DNA of 64,000 bases, taken from contig NC_053414.1 in NCBI RefSeq assembly GCF_016859285.1, positions 29,064,005 to 29,128,004 on the forward strand, given 5' to 3'. The translations under genes and the position numbers were made by a program. The first letter of the stretch is position 1. Every line of letters begins with the position of its first letter. The notes under the pieces were generated by a model. That model was not told the origin of the DNA. It did not search any database and was given only the letters and a program-made list of their open reading frames with translations. Below, piece by piece: positions 34,425 to 48,400 of the stretch. The DNA is from Xiphias gladius (Eukaryota; Chordata; Actinopteri; Istiophoriformes; Xiphiidae).

Positions 34425-34625
34425 ATTCAGATCTGATAATCCCACTGTGTGCTACCTTCCTAGCACCAAGCACACACACTTAAAAAGGAACTCTAATGTT
34501 GCTTTGTATTTGCAGGATGTTTAAATAGGCAACTGTTGGCTAAAAAGTTCACAACAACTTTATAAGGTGATAATATGTAGTATGTCTTTGTGTTTCAAAC
34601 TCTTCTGCTGCCGCCAAGGGGGGGG
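34425..34625 (+). repeat. Interspersed repeat family B, 3' fragment
   Basis: Matches the later part of family B (TGCTACCTTCCTAGCACCAA, GGAACTCTAATGTTGCTTTG, GGTGATAATATGTAGTATGT) and ends in a run of G where other copies read CCCCAAGTGG or similar. Confidence 0.55.
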
Positions 34626-34740
34626 GGGGTATTAAAATGCAGCTTTAAAGTAGGATTTACATGGAATTTGGTTTTCCTACCTGAATATAGCATTTAAGAT
34701 TGGACTATGTGCAAATACTACATTATTGAAGTGGCCTTGC

Positions 34741-35007
34741 TACAGTACATTCAAGTGTTCAGGCCCCTTCACTCTTTTTCACATTTTGTTATGTTGCAGC
34801 CTTATACTGAAGTCAGTTTTTTTCAGTTTTTTCCCTTTTAATGAATTTGCAAAAATTTCTAAAATTCTGTTTTCGCTTTGTCATTATGGGCATCGAGTGT
34901 AGATTGATGAGAGAAAAAAATTAATTTTAATGATTTCAGCATAAGGCTGCAACATAACAAAATATGAAAAAACTGAAGGGATCTGAACACTTTCTGAATG
35001 CACTATA
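34741..35007. mobile_element. Tc1-type MITE with long terminal inverted repeats
   Basis: Ends are inverted copies: TACAGTACATTCAAGTGTTC on the left and, at the right, ACACTTTCTGAATGCACTAT read inverted. They continue inward (CCCCTTCACTCTTTTTCACA; ATGTTGCAGCCTTATACTGA mirrored by TCAGCATAAGGCTGCAACAT). It is flanked by TA and has no transposase. These ends are those of a common fish Tc1-like family. Confidence 0.8.
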
Positions 35008-36262
35008 TGTGGGAAGCTGCAAATATGGATTTAATTACATACAATTCTTCCTATTTATCTACAGCTGTATTTTACTGCGTTTGAATGTGACTGAGTTTCA
35101 AGACATAAGAAAACCCCACTCTGCCGTATATCTGGCTCTATAGTAATGGTCAACGCAAAAAGCTGTTGGGAAATGTTGCTTTTGACAGAGAGTTTTGTGG
35201 TAATGTTGCAGAAGGGTTGCATGGCACTAATAGAGGAAGACAATGATGCCGTGTCATTGATACTTGCTAAAGGCCATTGAGAAAATAGTTCTGCATGAGT
35301 CTAAGAACAGCAGCTCACAGATAAACTTCAGTGATGTACAATATGACTGACAGTCTACAAGATGTCCATGGTAATGGGAATGTGGTCTTTATTACTCCAG
35401 TGGCGCTGCATGAGTATTATGCACCTATAGTACACTTTTGAAAACCATAATTTCCATGTATGTCTAATTCGTTAAAGAACGCACACCTCTGATACTTTCC
35501 AACAGAGTGTATATCCATAACCTCATGTATTCCAACATGTTATTGAAACAACAAGAATTCAACACGTTGAAACAACATCGTCCCACAGGAAATGACAAAT
35601 TGTTTGCTATTTTACTTTTCATTTTAAAGATAGATTTAAGTCAAATCTTTTACATGGTGTACATTGTGAATGAGAGAGGCTGGTAATTTGGGCTGTGACG
35701 TCAGCGGCCAAATTGTTGATTATAAACTGACATCATACTCAGAGCTCACTGTAATTGTATGTCCTCTCTCCAATAACCTCAAGGACTCCAGGGGCCTGCA
35801 CTAATAGCATTAGCATGGGAACTGCACTTGGACTTTTTTATTTTTTTGAATAAATGTATTTAAAGGTGAACTTCTGGCTCCTCTCTCTCTCTCTCTGCCT
35901 CTGCCACCATCCTTATTAAAATCCCATTATGCTTTAATGACCTGATTCCAAATGGTTAAAACATGAGCTTCAGCACTGTGTATGTCGATCAGTGTGTCCT
36001 CATCTTTCATTCTGTCGTCCTGCTCTGAATTCATCCTGTTTATTACTGAACTTCCTGGTGCAGTCATTCATATGAACAATTAGATTTCCTCTCTGCCAGC
36101 TCTTTCTGTCCTTCTGGTTTAGTCATACTCAGAATTTCTTGCTGTCCATCTCTAGCTGGACAAAATACACTAAGCTGATTAATGTTATTTTGAAGCCACA
36201 GAGCTGTGCGGCTGTATTAATTCTGGCATTGTTATTTACAGTATACATATACACACACACAC

Positions 36263-37030
36263 AGGTTGAAGGTTACAAGTACATTTACTTGAGTACTCCA
36301 GGTAAGTACAAGTTTGAGGTGTGTTTCCAGTTTTATGTAATTTTATGTTTCAACTCCAAAATACTTTAGAGGTAAATATTGTTACTTTTTACCCCACTGC
36401 CTTTATCTGAAAGCTGTAGCTTAATTTGCAAATGGACACATTTTTGGGCATAGCTCTCAGGATGGCAATGACCCTCAGTCAATCCCGTTGGTCCAGACTG
36501 GAATATCTAAACAATGATCAGATGCCATGAAATTTTGTACAGACATTCATAATCCCCAGGGGAAGAATCCAAATGGCTCTGGTCATCCTCTGATCTATCC
36601 TCCAGCGCCACCAGCAGGTCAAAATTTCACTTTCTCCAATAACTGGTTTATTACCAAATACCTGCAAAACTAATGACATCCCCATCAGCCTCTGCTCTAC
36701 TTTGTGTTTTGTATCAATTAGCAGGTGTTACCATGCTAACACCCTAACCTAGATGGCAAACATAATACCTGCTAAACATCAAGATGTTGGCAATGACACT
36801 GTGAAAATGTTAGCATGTTGATGTTAGCATTTAGCTCAAAGCACCACAGTACCTAAGTGTAGCCTCACAGAATCACTTGCATGGCTGTAGACTCCAATAG
36901 TATTTCTGCCAAACAAGTACTTTTACTTTTGATACTTGAAGTGCATTTTGCTGGGGATACTTACATACATGTAATATTTTGAGTTGAGTATTTTTACAAA
37001 ACATTACTGCTAATTTTACTTCTTTTCCTG
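36263..37030 (+). repeat. hAT-like MITE split by a family D insertion
   Basis: The outer parts (36263-36440: TACAAGTACATTTACTTGAG; 36895-37030: AACAAGTACTTTTACTTTTG) belong to one fish repeat. Its middle is replaced by an unrelated family D repeat (36446-36893: GATGTTAGCATTTAGCTCAA, GCATGGCTGTAGACTCC). The order shows that family D inserted into an existing MITE copy. Confidence 0.6.
36446..36893 (+). repeat. Interspersed repeat family D, copy 1 (nested)
   Basis: Contains GCAAAACTAATGACATCCCC, CATCAGCCTCTGCTCTACTT and AGCATGGCTGTAGACTC-type landmarks (here CATGGCTGTAGACTCC), shared with the pair at 56326-57240. No ORF. Confidence 0.75.
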
Positions 37031-37214
37031 CTTGGGAGCAGTAGAAACACGTTGTGAACACAACATTAACATATCATCACCTTTTGAGTTGATATCCTGA
37101 ACAGCTGCTTATTTGAAGATCCAGCAGATATGGATCAACATCATCATACGTTTGGAGTCATGATTGAGGTCGTGCACCTGATTGATATAAATCCAATATT
37201 CACTCTCTCTTAGC

Positions 37215-37390
37215 TGTTTTTTGCTCCCTATCAACTTCTGAGGAAAATATCTCCTTTCAGCTGCTAAATGCTCCACTACGTTCACCAGCTAGTTTCTAAC
37301 TGTGTCTGTCTGCTGTTTGGTGCAGAGCAGGTCGTGAACAAGAAGCTTTTATCTGCTTTTTCACTGATAACAGCTTCTGGCTGTGAAGGT
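37215..37390 (-). repeat. Interspersed repeat family B, inverted fragment
   Basis: Read on the minus strand it follows the middle of family B: AAAAGCAGATAAAAGCTTC, CTGCACCAAACAGCAGACAG, TAGCTGGTGAACGTAGTGGA and GCATTTAGCAGCTGAAAGG. Confidence 0.65.
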
Positions 37391-39643
37391 GATTTGTCAT
37401 ATGGTATATTGCTATAGTAAAAACATCAATCATAGCCACTCTAAGTAGAGAATCTTAAGTCCTTCTTCCACAACTGTATATAAAGTGTCAATACAAAATA
37501 TTAGAGAGATTTTCCTGATATTGAGTTGCAGCTCAGTAGTCTCAAAGCTTAAAAGTGGAAACTTGTTTCTCATTCTCTACATGTTCTTCTTGTGATAGAT
37601 TTACTGAGGTAAGTAGATATAATTAGGATAGTCCAATCAGTGCACATCTCTAACTTAGAAGTCTCTGATTTGAAAAATGTTTCCTTAAAGGGTAAAATCT
37701 CAAACAACACTTGTAATATTAACAGCAACTCTATAGTGAGACTGAGGTCAAAGCCGAAACACTTTTGACCCTTTAAGACCGCTTTCCCTTGTCCATGCAC
37801 CTTTTAGGTAGGTGAAGCTGAACCAAAAACCCCCACCGCACTCATGAAAAAGCTTCCTGTGTATCATTTTTATTTTAATCTTCTTTTAATTCCTACCATC
37901 TCCTATCATTATTCGCAGCAGACTGGTCACTGTTGACCTGCCTGATTACATAAGTTAAACAAATAATTGAAAGGAGATGAAATTTGCAGAACTACAGTCA
38001 GCAAGGGCAATATTTGCATATATAAAAGCTGCCCTTGATAAAATAAACTGAGAGCCTCTCCCTCTACCAGTAACTTAATGGTTTCATGTCTCGAAAAAGC
38101 ATTGAGAGTTAACATGAGAGGTACCGGTGAGAAGGTGTGAGTGGAGATCACACATAATGAAAGCTACTTCAGGACTGTACTGTAAGTGCAGTAAAAAGAA
38201 CATAAAGAGTCTGTGAATTCGTTTTCAAAATTCACCAGAATTACCTGTTTTCACTGAAGATTTACAATTGAAGATGCAAGTGACAGATTACAGGATGTAG
38301 CAACATCACATGCAAAAGTGAGAAACCATCAAACTGCTTCACCCAATCTGCTCGCACAGCTCACTGCTTTGTCAAACGGAGGAGTGCCAGAAATTCATGA
38401 TACATATGATTTGTAACAAGGGCAGGGCGGCCTTGTGTCTTTTTGTCCTTGCTCTTTAGTTAAAACTGAAACATTAAGATGCTACAGTATATGAAGTTTT
38501 TGTTTTACAAGCACTATTACTGCATAAGCATACACTGGATCTGTTATCCTCTGTGAAATATTGAACAAATCTAGTAAAAGCAAACACCATTCCACTGAGT
38601 ACTACAGTAGTTACCTGAATGCTTTGTGTACAAAACCTGTATGTAAACATGACACTTTTCTGAAAGCTCCGATATAAGACTTGTTTCTTCGTTTAAAAGT
38701 GCCTTAAAATCAAGCTAATATGGACACATAAGTCCATCATTCAAGGTGATTAAAACCAAATTTAATGGATATCAATACACAGCAATTTAATCCTCACTGG
38801 ACCAACTCTATAATCATACAACTGTCTCGAGCTGTCTTGTGACGTGAACATTCACAAGTCTTTAACATGGGAACCTTTCCGATCCCTGCCACTCATCCCA
38901 TATGATGTGAATGAGAACCTGGTTTAATGAATCATACTATGAAGTTTCATTATGAGGAATTTAGGATCCAGTGTTTCAGGAGCTTGATCCATATAGAGAC
39001 TAAAAGTCAGAATATCTCAGGCTCTGTTGCGTAGATTTTTTACCATTCTTTTTAAAAATCTGTCTCTTCTAAGTGCCTCCACCTTTATGAAAGTGCAATC
39101 CTAAATCACCGGATACTTTGTACAATATTTGTAATTCATATCATGTAGCAGTGAACAATGATTCCTTAGTCAAATACGGCAGAAGCAAATTTTTTATTGT
39201 TTCAATTGCAGATAAATCCTGAAAAACAGACTTTTTGTCAAAACTGAGATACTGGTATTATCTAATTAAAGACCTTGTTGATGGAGGTTTTGGACTTTGA
39301 ACCAGCTGATCAATAACTCACAAGTTCTTTACCAAAACACTGTATATAAAGAAGCAATCCTCTGTGCCACAGTCCAGCGTGAGCTTTGAAAGCAAAACTT
39401 AGATATACTACGCACAAAAAATAATAATTTCATGTGTTTTGCTCACTCACCACCTGATGTTACAAGGTTTTCTGCACTTGAGTGAACCCTTTGAAATTAT
39501 CTGCATTTATGTATAAATTTGTCTTAAAATATGGTCAGATCTTCATCTAAGTTAAAATTATGAACAAACACAATCTATTTTAACTAATAACACACAAATC
39601 CTTGTATTGTCATTGCCCATACTGAATACACCACTCAAACATT

Positions 39644-40427
39644 CACAGTGTAGGTTGGAAAAATGATGTGAACCTCGAGTTTGCAAACCTCGAGTCCAAT
39701 CAGTGAAAGCAGATTGGAGGTTTGGGTTGACTAAAAAAACATATTGAGTTTGCTATTCACAATAATCTGCTGATATGAAATGGAGACAATGTAGTTCCGA
39801 GACTACTCTCCCTAGAAGTGGGCTACCAGCTAAGATGACTGGGTGGTGAAGTACAGCGGAGGGAGCATCGTGATTGGGGCTTTGCTTCGTCTGGGCCTGG
39901 ACGGCTCGCCATCATCGAGGGGAAAGTTTAGTTTATCATGGTCTCTCACAGGATGATGTCAGGGTGGCCGTCCGCTGGCTGAAGCTCAGCAGAAGTTGTG
40001 TGATGCATTGAGACAATGACCCTAAACATCTTTTGGACTGGCCCAGTCAGAGCCCAGACCTTAACCCATCAGAGATGCTGTGGAATGAGCTCAGAGAGCC
40101 CTTCACACCAGACATCCTAAGAACATGGCTGAGCTGAAGCAGTTCTGTGAGGAAGAAAATCCTCCTGAATGTTGTGCAGGTCTGATCAGCAGCTACCAGC
40201 AGCGTTCGTTTGAGGTTTTTGCTGCGAAAGGACGTTCAGATTTAAATCGGGTTCACTTACTTTTTACACCAGCACTGTGAATTTTTAATTAGTGTGTGCA
40301 ATTAAGATGTGAATGTTTGTCTATACTTGTGACTTAGGTGAAGATCAGATTACATTTTATGACCAATAAATGCAGAAAACCGGGTCATTCCAGAAAACCA
40401 GGGTTCACATACTTTCTTGCCAGTGTA
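39644..40427 (+). mobile_element. Tc1-like transposon remnant
   Basis: The left end (CACAGTGTAGGTTGG, then GATGTGAACC) is an imperfect inverse of the right end (GGGTTCACATACTTTCTTGC, then CAGTGTA). Inside are decayed transposase parts: a GGSI segment near 39859, and near 40042 a frame reading [20 protein letters not shown], the catalytic-domain motif. Stops and deletions remove most of the coding sequence. Much shorter than an intact Tc1 (about 1.6 kb). Confidence 0.75.
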
Positions 40428-42180
40428 TATGTTCTAAGTCTGGCATCTAACAAGTATCTAATTGAACATTCCAGTACTTTCTGAAAATCTCCTGATATTT
40501 GCCAGTCTGCTTTTAACTGTATACAAACATATTTAGAGAAAAATTTCCCATTTTCATCAGTTATGACATCCCAGTAACAGACTTCTTCAATACCGTGACA
40601 ATGTCTGTCTCAAAGATGAACTATAACTGAAAATAAGGAACAGACAGCTTCCTCGCCAATTTCTTAACTTTCTAATTTTTTTGGAGATAATAGCACAACA
40701 CAGTTTGCACCTATAGCTACCACTGAGGAGGCGGAAGTAGTGGGTGTTATACAACCCAAAAACTACACAGTTTATTCGACTGGGTGATATATTTTTTCAG
40801 ATTTTGTATGTTTAAATTTCATCCCTCCTCTTTAACTGAGACTGTCTATCATTTGCATGATAGACAGGCTCGGCATAACCTACTGCTTACTATGGGTGAA
40901 TGATTTCTCTTTTCCCTGACTGTTTCCTTATCCTGCTCCAGTTTAACCTGCTCTTCAATATTTCTGGATATAACACTAACTGTACCTGCTGAACTGCTTC
41001 TCAGGTTTTCACTTAAGGATACATTAGATGCTCAACTCACACTGGTTACATCCTTAAACCCAGGGGTGTCATAGCCAGATGGATTTCATCTTATTTCTTC
41101 TCTCAAGATAAAGTGGACTAACAGAAGATAGATTATAAAAACACATTGACCAGATACCCCACAATGTAACGTCACTGATTGTCACCTTTTCCAAACGGTC
41201 TTCTAACTGCTGCTAGTTAATCACACTTCTTCTCTTTACTAAAAAGAGTAACAAGTGACTAGAAAAATAGGATGACAGTGAAATGTGATAAAGCACAATG
41301 CCAGGAGCATAGTGATGAAAAACAGAAGTTAGACATATTCTGTTAAATCTTTTAAAATGTGCCTCTCAAAGTGACTCTCAAGTAAAACCAACCTCAAGTT
41401 TTCCCCTTAAAGGGTCAGTTTACCCACATTAAAAAAAACAAAACAAACACACACATTTTCCCACTTACCCACAATTATATCTATCCACATGGATACTTTT
41501 GCTTTATTTGCCAAGGTTTTAAGATATCAACCTCTGAGATTTCTAAAGCTACTTCCTACCAGATAAAAAATATTGTCAGGCTGTTCTGTGGATCATCCAG
41601 AGTAACACAGACAATGTTTCGGGAAGAGACATTTCTATTTCCTATCCTCTGAGCACCCCAAACAGAATTTCATAAATCATACACATCTATCTGCATGGCC
41701 GGATAACACTAGTTGTAAGTTGTGGTTTTTGTTTGTTTGTGTGTTTGTTTTTGGATGAACAGAGCCTTTCATTCTATTCTCTTTTTTACCAGAGTGTAAG
41801 CAGAGGTGTACGTATATCAAACATCATGTGACATAAACTTCAAGTGCTTCTGATCATTCGGACTTTGCCCTTTCCTCTTTGCAAACACAAAAACTTTTTT
41901 TTCCCATACACCCCCTTTCCATAGTTGCATCAGCTACAGTTACATACACCTCATAGCCCTGAACTTGAAAAGATATTGTATACACCCAGGTTACATCTTA
42001 GCTTACATGTTTTACTTATATTTAGATCAGCAAAAAGAATACTACATTATGTAGCTACAATATGATATAAACTGTGTTTAGATACGAATAATGGTGTCCG
42101 TGTAAAGGGTGGTCGCATTTAAAAATCACGTTTTCCATACTTGTGTCCCTGATCTCTGTGTGTTACCGCTCAGGGCTGAT

Positions 42181-42490
42181 GTGTAAACACGCCAGCAGGG
42201 AGCTGGGATCTGGGAGCGCCGCTCATTCACTTCCAGGTGCAGGCCGCCACGGTCCAGTCACATTTCAACACGAACTGCTTTCGGCCTAATAAATGCGCAG
42301 GCGCAGTACGGCTGACCCCTCCGGTTTCTGCGTGCATTGCCACGTTAGTAGCGGTAGACACAAAATACCAGCTACTCTCCCAACCTTGAGGAAGGAAGAA
42401 AACCAAAAATAAGGCCAATTTATCCGCTAAACCGTAGCCGACCGTGTCTACAGCTCTTGTCTCTGTCAGGAAGAATATTCGACAGCAACT
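42181..42490 (+). promoter_or_regulatory. p4hb promoter / 5' UTR region, CpG-richer
   Basis: This stretch is clearly richer in CG dinucleotides than the flanking DNA and lies directly before the p4hb ATG. It contains TGCGCAGGCGCA (42294-42305), one base from the NRF1 palindrome, and CCACGTTA (42340-42347), close to the half-sites used by XBP1/ATF6 in ER-stress promoters. The transcription start is not determined; no TATA box was seen. Confidence 0.45.
42294..42305. promoter_or_regulatory. NRF1-like palindromic site
   Basis: TGCGCAGGCGCA differs from the NRF1 consensus (YGCGCAYGCGCR) at one central base. It is about 190 bases upstream of the p4hb start codon. Confidence 0.4.
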
Positions 42491-45400
42491 ATGTTGAAGT
42501 TTTTGCTCCTTTGCACGCTGGCTGTAGCCAGCAGGGCTGAGATTGCCGAGGAAGAAGATGTCCTGGTGCTGAAGAAAAGTAACTTCGACGAGGCTCTCAA
42601 AGCTCACCCCAACATCCTGGTTGAATTCTGTAAGTACCACTGGCTACAACATCTCGCCAGCTAACGCTAGCAGTCTTCAAGAGGCGCACCGGGTGCCCGG
42701 CTAGCTAGCTAAATTAAGCCTGGGTCAGTGTTAGCATTAAACTTTGACACTTCTGACAAGTTGCTGCTTCTACTAGCTAACTGATGTCTTGCTCAGTTTT
42801 GCATCCGTGCGTGAATCTATTCACCAAGTTGCTCACCAGCTACTTAGCTGTTAAAACTGAGAAAAAAAAAAAAAAATGTACGGGAGATTATTTATCGTGT
42901 TCTTTGTCAGACTGTTTCCCATTACATTTGACTAGCTAGCACCGAAAAACCTCGAAGTGTAAACTGATTCTTACGAAATACGAAACTTGGCACAACACAG
43001 TAACCCTCACCTTGTTTTAATGCTAACGTTAAACGCAATACAACTTCTGTTTAGCCATATTCTTGCTTTAACTTATCTACAGCGCCAGGGTGGTATATAT
43101 AGCTAATAGCAGTGCATCCCATTGCATTTTGAGAGATTCGGCAGTGCGTGCCTCACCACTTTTACCGTGCGAATAATGCAGTAATAACATAATTATTAAT
43201 GCCAGACAGGCTAGCTAAAATAGTAGGTGAATTAGTAAAGTTAAGTTTCGATTTTGCCAGCTGTGGTTTCATAGTGTGTGTTTCAGTTTCCGTGCAGCCA
43301 GGACCTTTTTTATTTACTGTAATTTTAATTCAGTAATTGTCTTTTTAGCAACTTATTTCTCCTAATGTGAGCAGTTTTCATCAGCCAGTTCTTCGTAGCC
43401 TGCAGGCCCATCCCGCTTCACTTTTGTCAGATTGTTGACCGACTCACAATATTGTCTGACAAATCTTTGGACCAGTCAGAAATGGACGTGGGGGAGACTC
43501 TCCAATGAGCTCAGGATGGGAGGGATGAAGACTTTGTTTGTCCCACGTATTACTTAGCCGGGCGGGATCTCTTTGTGGATGTGGAGCTAGGTTGACGTGT
43601 ACTTTACAAAAGTTCATCTGTTCGTTTATATTGACCGGGCTGCAACAAGGAAGTTTTGTTATTTGTCAAGAATTAAAGGTGATGCAATGCAGGTCACTTC
43701 ACTTTTATGCGTCATTTCTGATTAAGGCATTTGTATTCAGACTTATGAATTTACAACTGGACACCAAGGCTTACAAATTAACATGGGAAAACCACAGCAG
43801 AAATTAAATTCTCACATTTTTGTGGAAGTCTTCTCCAGCCACAACGATATGTATTCATTTTCCTTTAAAGGAACTCACTTGAAGATCAAGCTATCCTTTT
43901 TTTTTAAAAAAGGTCACTAACTTCACTTGAAGTTTCTCCGAAACATTCAAATTTATCTTTGTCTGCATTGTATTAACAGGACAAATTTTTGGTCAAGTGT
44001 TAGTTTTTACTCTTGGATAATAATCATAAAGTTTATTCAGTTTTGACAACAATCTAATTATCATTTTGGTAATTTGTCAAAAAATAACATAATTGGCTGA
44101 TTACTGGAGCACAAATGCAATGACTTGCTTTTATTTATTTATGTATTTATTTATTTAGTAAATACCATAATAGAATGAATGTTATTGGCTTTCACTCTCA
44201 TAAAGTAGGATTGAAATTTCTGAGTAATCAATAATGGTAATATCTTAGTGTGCAGCCCCTTATTTGTCATGCTTATATTTTTCATATACGTGCTTTGTTT
44301 TCCAATAATATTATCAAGTCTCTCGATCTAGTATGCTTCTCAACAACAATGCAAACCTCTGCATGTGCCCTTCAGATGCCCCATGGTGTGGTCATTGCAA
44401 GGCCCTGGCTCCAGAGTATGCCAAGGCTGCTGGCATGCTGAAGGACGAAGGGTCAGAGATCCGCTTGGCTAAAGTGGACGCGACCGAGGAGACCGAACTG
44501 GCACAAGAGTATGGTGTCCGGGGATACCCCACCATCAAGTTCTTCAAAGGTGGAGAGAAGGAGTCACCCAAAGAGTACTCTGGTGAGCATTAATGTGTTT
44601 TGATGGTACAGACCTGCTTGCATTAGATCAATGACTTAGAAGATGGAAACAGTGGTGGGAAATTAACACCATTCAAATGCTGCTTGTAGGTGATAGTTTT
44701 TGTTTAGTCAGATATAGTCGGTATATTCAGTCAGATTTGATGTTTTTATTCTCCTAAATGACATCCTATAACTTTCTGGATTTTAATTTAGTCATATGCC
44801 CGTTGAAAACAAATGTTTAGTGTCTTTTTTATTTTTTAATTTTTTTTTTTTTTCTGTCTTGTAAATTAGTTTTTCTTTACCAAGAGCCTCTTGATGAATG
44901 GGAGGTTTGTTTGTTTTTTTGTATGTTTGTAATCATGAGTAGCTTCGGTCATTAGTAATATAGAAATGCTATATAGATGGCAAAAAGAATCAGATCGGAC
45001 AGCCACAGGGACATCGTCTTTCTTCGTGGTGTAATATGATATGTGCAGCAGCAGAAACAGTGAGTCAGCCAATGAGCTTTCAGCAACATGACTGAGACAT
45101 AATGTAGGTTGGGCCTCCTCTGCACGTTCCTCTCATGCTGACTCTGAGCCTGGCCTTCCAGCGGGGTAGGGATATGTGCAGTTCTTCACGTCGCCTCTTC
45201 TCCGCTGGCCCAGGCCGGCTCAGTTTAGAAAGGGAGAGGGGAGTAAGTTGCAATGTATGTTTTTATGGAAATGACTTCAGTCCAGCTTCTAGAAACACCT
45301 TTCTCCTGTCTCCCACGCACTGTGCCAAGAGTATGTGCTGTATCACTTCATCAAAATGTGTTTTTCAGTGAAATTGCTCCAATGTTGCGTCAGTCTGACA

Positions 45401-48400
45401 GTCAAGTCTATCTTTAATTACAGTTTAATTGCAACAGTCTTAGTTGCAGTCAGTCCAAAGAAAGGCAAACATTTTTTTACAACTTCACAAAGTTGACGTA
45501 ATAATTCCATTATACAACATGGTGCTTGGATTTTAAAGTCAAAAACAAGCAAGCAGCATTCTGTATTGTCATCTGAAGTTGTTAGAGCTGTTACCCAGAA
45601 GTTTTAAAAATGCAGAAGTGGTCTGTTTTTTCACTTTTTTAAAAATTTACCTATACTTTCACAACAGAACATTTGTGAAGGGTGTCTTCCGTGCTTTCAC
45701 GTCTTCAGTTTGACCACAGTAGAGGCAATGCAAATTCACTACATCTGCTCCCCTGAGGCACTATAGTATTTGAGTTGAGGTCTGCTGTATCCCTGTCTGT
45801 CTGAGTAAAGATGGCTTCACTATGGCTCTGTTCAAATACTGAAAAACAAAATCCTATCGTCCACAAGTGAGGGAATAAATCCTGCTTTTAATTGATGATT
45901 AAAAGGGGAAAAAAATAAACAAGTCACAGGTAAAGGCGTTTGACTTGTGGCTTTTGACAAGTCTTGTGATGTCTGTGCATTCAGATTTACTTGAGTTATT
46001 TTGTTGCAGCTGGCAGGCAGGCAGATGATATCGTCAGCTGGCTGAAAAAGCGCACAGGCCCAGCCGTCGCCACACTGGCTGGGGTCACAGAGGCTGAGTC
46101 TCTGATCGCTGACAATGAGGTGGCCGTCATCGGATTCTTTAAGGTACAACTCTATCTCAAGGTTTGAACTATATAACAAGTTAAGATTTATATAAGAGTA
46201 ATTTTTGTAAAAAGCTCCGCCCTTTTGTTTACACTACTTGGCCAGATTCTTGGATGGTTAATGTAATAGTTACTTTCCCATATGTAAACAGTATCATATC
46301 TCAAATTAAAACCACATTCCTCCGCTTTAGTTATCATTTTGCATTGCCAACATCAAGCTGTGATGCTTTATCATCTCAAAAGTTCAATATTTAGATTTTG
46401 GCTAGTCAGTATCTTGATTATTTTAATATAAACTTTGCTGCTTTTTAAGCATCTAAAGAGCCATACTGCAGGTTAAATGTTTTTAAAGGAAGTTTTAGAG
46501 TCTGGGGATTATTTGCACTGTGCTTCATCTTAAGGAAAGTTCTCATGTGTCTGTAGGATGCTGAATCTGCCGGTGCCAAGGCCTACGAAAAAGCAGCTGA
46601 AGCCATAGACGACATTCCCTTTGCCGTGACCTCCGACGATGCTGTTTACTCCAAGTTTGAGGTGTCCAAGGACAGTGTTGTCCTCTTCAAGAAGGTGACT
46701 TCAAGTTCTTAAGTTTATTTCTTCACTATTTATAAATAACTAATTTAGAAATCATAGTGACACAAAGTGTGGTTGAAGCATCATTATTTTGAGTGGTTTT
46801 ATATAAATATATATGCATCTCTGTGTATCTCTCTCTCTCTGTATCTCTGTGGCCTTACATCAGCTTGTGAAACACTCACTCACATGTGTAAGTGTTGACA
46901 GTCCAAGTTGCTGAAGACACCACAGTGTTTTTGATCTACACCTTTGGTAATGGGATGCTGTCGACCTCACAGTATCACATCTCCGTTGCTAATCTTGGCC
47001 TGTCTGAGGTCCTTTTTAACGTTTAAGAGGTGCGTCTGCTTTCAGGCCCGATGCTCGACCTACCCAGTGAATGATCTCAACATGTTGAGCTCATGTTGAT
47101 GAATGGTAAAGAGCTGTATTTGGTGATGGTCCGTCTTTCAAGTAGCCCCACTGGCCATGAATAGAAGATGAATGGATGGCAGCTGAATGCCTTCCTTAAA
47201 GTCCAAATGGATGGTTTTTCATTCTTTCCTCCCCTTGTAGGTCATTGAAACCTACATGAGCTCTAGGATTTGTCAGTTATTTACTACTAACATCCCTTGC
47301 AGAATAGGTCAGAGATCATTGTTTTATCAGCAGAACAGCATCTCAGTCAGTGTGTAGATTTGTCAAATTGGTTCAAGGTCCAGAGTGTCTGTCAATAAAA
47401 ATTAAGCAACCCAGTAATGTGAGGGTGTTTGAATTTAACTCTTGAAATCCAGGAAGATGTACCACAGCATCATTTTACAACTTCACATAGTCCTTTATCC
47501 TACAACCTATAGAAATGTAGAAGATTGTGTGATGGTTGCTCAGCTCAGAATCAGTTCAGCAAAAAGGATTCTTGTTGCATGTCCCTTTCTTGTTATTTAA
47601 GTTTTGTTATTTTAAAAATGGTGAAATGCTTAATCCTGACAATGAGGCACATGAATGAAAAAGAAGCATATTTTCAAATGCAGGTATATTTTTAAGTTAA
47701 ACATACAATTACCCCCCCCCCCTGGTGATTCAGTCCCTAGCAACACACTAAATGTGTCTGTGTGTGGGTGTATGCCAGGCATTGTTCTAAGATGCTATAT
47801 AATTATAGTCCAATTGCCATCTTTTGCTAATTGTTTCATGCAAATTGCTTGTATAAATGGTATGTACTGTTTTATTCAGTTTTGATTCACTTCAAATCTG
47901 CAACGATTAGTTGATGGACTTATTATTTTCTGACATTTTATAGACTAAACAATTAATGGACTAATCGACAAAATAATCGGCAGATTAACTGATAATGAAA
48001 TAATCATTAAATAATGAAATAAATGAATTCTGGCCCTAGTTAATGTTTAACCACCGTGCCTTATTTTTTGTTCTGGTACTTTGTGATTGGTGTCATTATT
48101 TTTAACATTTTGCAGTGTGCAGTAGATCAGTAATGAAATCATAATTTCCAGCAGCCCCAGTTCCTACAGCAAGAAACAACATTAAATATCTCAGTCTGTT
48201 TCTGCCCTCAGTCCTTTCATTTATGGATGATCTTTCATTCTGGCACATGGACCAAGGCTCAGTGCTCCCACAGCCATTGTCTGGCCTCTGATCTCTGTTG
48301 GTAACTTTACCCTGACAAACACTACTGACCTGTGGGCTTGTAGCCTACAGTTAAGTCAGCCCTCCAAAAAGAGGGGCTCAGTTCTAATATACAGCTGGGG

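Larger units (their letters stand above)
32236..42180. other. pecam1-p4hb intergenic region
   Basis: About 10 kb without a recognised gene. It holds CA tracts and an embedded MITE (33371-33723), family B pieces (34425 and 37215), a Tc1-type MITE (34741), a nested repeat complex (36263-37030) and a Tc1-like remnant (39644). The stretches 35010-36240, 37400-39640 and 40430-42180 are AT-rich with only short chance ORFs. Confidence 0.55.

Noticed and set aside
42227-42640. 137-codon minus-strand frame over p4hb exon 1
   Set aside because: It is the antisense shadow of the CpG-rich promoter and first exon.
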